DNA of 64,000 bases. Origin: Ophthalmolycus amberensis (Eukaryota; Chordata; Actinopteri; Perciformes; Zoarcidae). Below, in pieces: positions 62,301 through 64,000 of the stretch (position 1 is the stretch's first letter; the number at the start of each line of letters is the position of its first letter). The translations under genes were made by a program, and so were the position numbers. The notes under the pieces were generated by a model, which was given only the letters and a program-made list of their open reading frames with translations, had not been told where the DNA came from and did not search any database. The DNA lies in assembly GCA_024529925.1 (NCBI GenBank), contig JAFEUB010000893.1, positions 319,001-383,000 of the forward strand, read 5' to 3'.

Positions 62301-62318
62301 GCCATGTGCCCAAGATAA
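59301..62318 (+). pseudogene. FabG-like short-chain dehydrogenase/reductase, two disabling differences
   Basis: The family is NAD(P)-dependent oxidoreductases with a Rossmann fold; the exact substrate is not known to me. Exons: 59,301-59,324, 59,434-59,604, 60,144-60,320, 60,580-60,673, 60,753-60,822, 60,903-60,939, 61,966-62,029 and 62,160-62,318, all with good splice sites. Motifs are intact: cofactor loop TGASSGIG, VNSAG, catalytic Ser in NVSSVNG, YCMSK (Tyr and Lys), CPGVIITEV and GVNLPVDGG near the C-terminus (about 261 residues if whole). Two faults occur: an in-frame TGA at 59,590-59,592 (codon 61), and in exon 3 a frame change near 60,174, where the expected LVPGDLTD is followed by ETVKKTVEQ in another frame, as if two bases were missing. 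The rest is undamaged, so this is a very recent pseudogene, a null allele, or assembly error. It resembles the fish zgc:101858 type. Confidence 0.85.
61016..61870 (-). mobile_element. Rex1/CR1-like LINE fragment in SDR intron 6
   Basis: A 5'-truncated non-LTR retrotransposon lies antisense to the SDR gene. Its frame at 61,857-61,258 (199 codons) encodes the C-terminal part of a reverse-transcriptase protein with EYKYLGVSIDSRLNW, LRSFNVCSKML and VVCWGS, typical of Rex1/CR1-like fish LINEs. Its 3' end carries GAATTTCCCCCTGGGGAT, AATAAAGT and ATCT repeats (GATA on the plus strand at 61,015-61,033). A 12-bp imperfect target duplication flanks it: TGATTCATAAAG at 61,004-61,015 and TGATTTCTAAAG at 61,871-61,882. 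The retained frame has no stop, so the insertion is fairly young. Clade naming is from recalled motifs. Confidence 0.8.
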
Positions 62319-63338
62319 GATGGTGTGTGTTAGGATACAGCAGTCTGCTAATATAGTTCTTTCAACCTCCAAGTCTGCCTGTGTCTTCGTTTTTTTTATT
62401 CGCCACTAAAACTGATCGGGGAGTTGTCATAAAAAAAAAAAGAAAGGCATCACTTCAAGGACACAATTTGTCTCCACGTTTACAACACTGTCAGGATTTG
62501 ACAGTTCCAGATGTGTGAAATGAATATCAGGGAAGCTTAAATGCATGTTATTTGCTGACTTTGATAATAAGTTTTTCTTTTAATGAAAAGAAAACGAAAG
62601 CTGCTTATCAACAAAGGTTTCAGACTTTTATTGAATTACCTGTTGAGTCATTAGACTTCATTCACGCAGCATGTACTGTCCGCACAGATTAAACACTGTA
62701 AACTCTGTTGTGTTCTCTATTGTAAGAAATCCTCTGAGCTTAGAAATTGGCGGGACCAATCGCCATTGCTGCACCTTTGAGTGACAAATGCTGAAACAGT
62801 AAATAATACAGATGGTAATGTCCTCAAATACAGTTGATTGTCTAGGACAGATTAATTGGGGAAAAACCAAAAACAGACCGTAGAATCCATAACGCTCTAA
62901 ATGACTCATAAAACATAACATTGAATGCCTGGTTTTGAACTGGACAGCTAACCAGAATTTAAATACAATTTAAATAGAATCCACTGTAGATAGTAACGGT
63001 TGCATAATTACAGACATTTTGACAGATACAAAAACTTAACTTATAGTGTCAGACAGTACAAAGAATATTGAAACCGTGGAAATAATACCTTGAAAATATA
63101 ATTTCACGAATTTGACCAGCGTGTATATTTTACAATCTTCCCTTTTTTTTTTTTTGGTAAAGCACAGACGTAGCTTTGAGAGCTGACGAGAGTTTATCGT
63201 ACGAGTGTCAACGGTTGTAGCACCAGGTGTCTCCTCCGTGTCATCCCGGATCTGTATCAGGTGACGTCTTTGTTTGCTGCGAGGTGAGCGGTGCAGTACG
63301 AGGTAGCATCTTGACACACTTTTTCTCGGCTCACACTT

Positions 63339-63352
63339 GGGGGGGGGGGGGG
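63339..63352. repeat. Poly-G tract, 14 nt
   Basis: Fourteen consecutive G. Confidence 0.85.
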
Positions 63353-63910
63353 AGAGCTTCCACGCATTTTTTCGACACGGAGAGCGCCGCACAGCAGTTG
63401 ATGGCGTGAGGACATCTGTATGAACGCGGGGCTCTCTCGGCACCGGACAGTTATTAGAAGTTCAAGAAGACTGACCTGGAGACAGTGCGCCTGTGTGTCT
63501 CAGGCACACTGCATACCTGAATGAGTGCTGTTGTGTCTATAATGCATTTGCCTAAAGGCTGTGGAAAAATAACTATTGCACTTTATATTACAATATACAG
63601 TACATATACATGTATAAATAATACTTAGAAAATAGGAATTATTGCATTTGCATTTGTAACTGTCCCGTATTTCTGTACAGATCTCTTCAAAAAACGTAGG
63701 TTTTTTGCTAAATCGGGTCACAGCCCGTGAAGAAAATATGATACAACATAGAGAGACGCTCATATTACTTCCTTCCAAAAAAGGGCCATTCAGGTGTTGT
63801 ATCACACAAACGAGTCTCTGAAAAAAAAGAAGCTTATTGTTGTTTTCCATAGGCTGATTAGTGCTAGAAGTCTTGTCTCTGCATTTTCAATGGGCCTCCT
63901 TTCTGCGGTG

Positions 63911-63925
63911 CCCCCCCCCCCCCCC
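63911..63925. repeat. Poly-C tract, 15 nt
   Basis: Fifteen consecutive C. Confidence 0.85.
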
Positions 63926-64000
63926 TCTTGTTTCTGCAGTCCAAGCATATTTCGCGGGGAGAAAATGGTGGTCTGTTGTCTCTGGAAACCACAGAAGCAT

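Larger units (their letters stand above)
62319..64000. other. Stretch after the SDR gene; possible 3' UTR of a minus-strand gene
   Basis: No coding region was recognised. TTTATT at 62,627-62,632 is AATAAA on the minus strand, so a convergent gene beyond the window could end here. The minus-strand frame at 63,443-63,036 is not recognisable. G and C runs lie at 63,339-63,352 and 63,911-63,925. Confidence 0.35.

Noticed and set aside
63036..63443. 135-codon minus-strand frame near the right edge
   Set aside because: It crosses a poly-G tract and A-rich stretch, has no recognisable motif, and looks like untranslated sequence.

Overview
This is nuclear DNA from a ray-finned fish, most likely a percomorph teleost. 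Four vertebrate-type genes with GT-AG introns can be read exon by exon. The non-LTR retrotransposon remnants, the hAT-type element and the many CA/TA/poly-G tracts fit teleost DNA. No bacterial, viral or organellar gene organisation was seen. The species cannot be named from the sequence.

Layout: positions 1 to about 41,080 are gene-poor. They hold LINE remnants (3.4-4.06 kb and 10.5-10.9 kb), a 1.06-kb DNA transposon with long terminal inverted repeats (27.7-28.8 kb), several interspersed-repeat fragments, microsatellites and long G/C homopolymers. Three short splice-flanked segments (11,266-11,283; 12,033-12,119; 32,891-33,020) could be exons of an unrecognised gene, but none could be identified.

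From 41.2 to 62.3 kb the window is gene-dense: hscb (minus strand, six coding exons), lrrc8a (plus), ppil3 (plus, six exons) and a FabG-like short-chain dehydrogenase/reductase (plus, eight exons). hscb and lrrc8a lie head to head across about 1 kb. lrrc8a, ppil3 and the SDR gene follow each other in the same orientation. The genes do not form one pathway: HSCB serves mitochondrial Fe-S cluster transfer, LRRC8A is the obligatory subunit of the volume-regulated anion channel, PPIL3 is a spliceosome-associated cyclophilin, and the SDR is an NAD(P)-dependent oxidoreductase. The cluster is therefore positional, not functional.

The most notable points are two disabling differences in an otherwise well-preserved SDR gene (an in-frame TGA and a frameshift), a coding-like upstream ORF that overlaps the lrrc8a start codon after splicing, a hAT-type insertion with a perfect 8-bp target duplication in ppil3 intron 2, and a LINE in SDR intron 6 with a recognisable target duplication. 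I did not find a convincing undescribed system. The best candidates for follow-up are the SDR lesions and the lrrc8a uORF.
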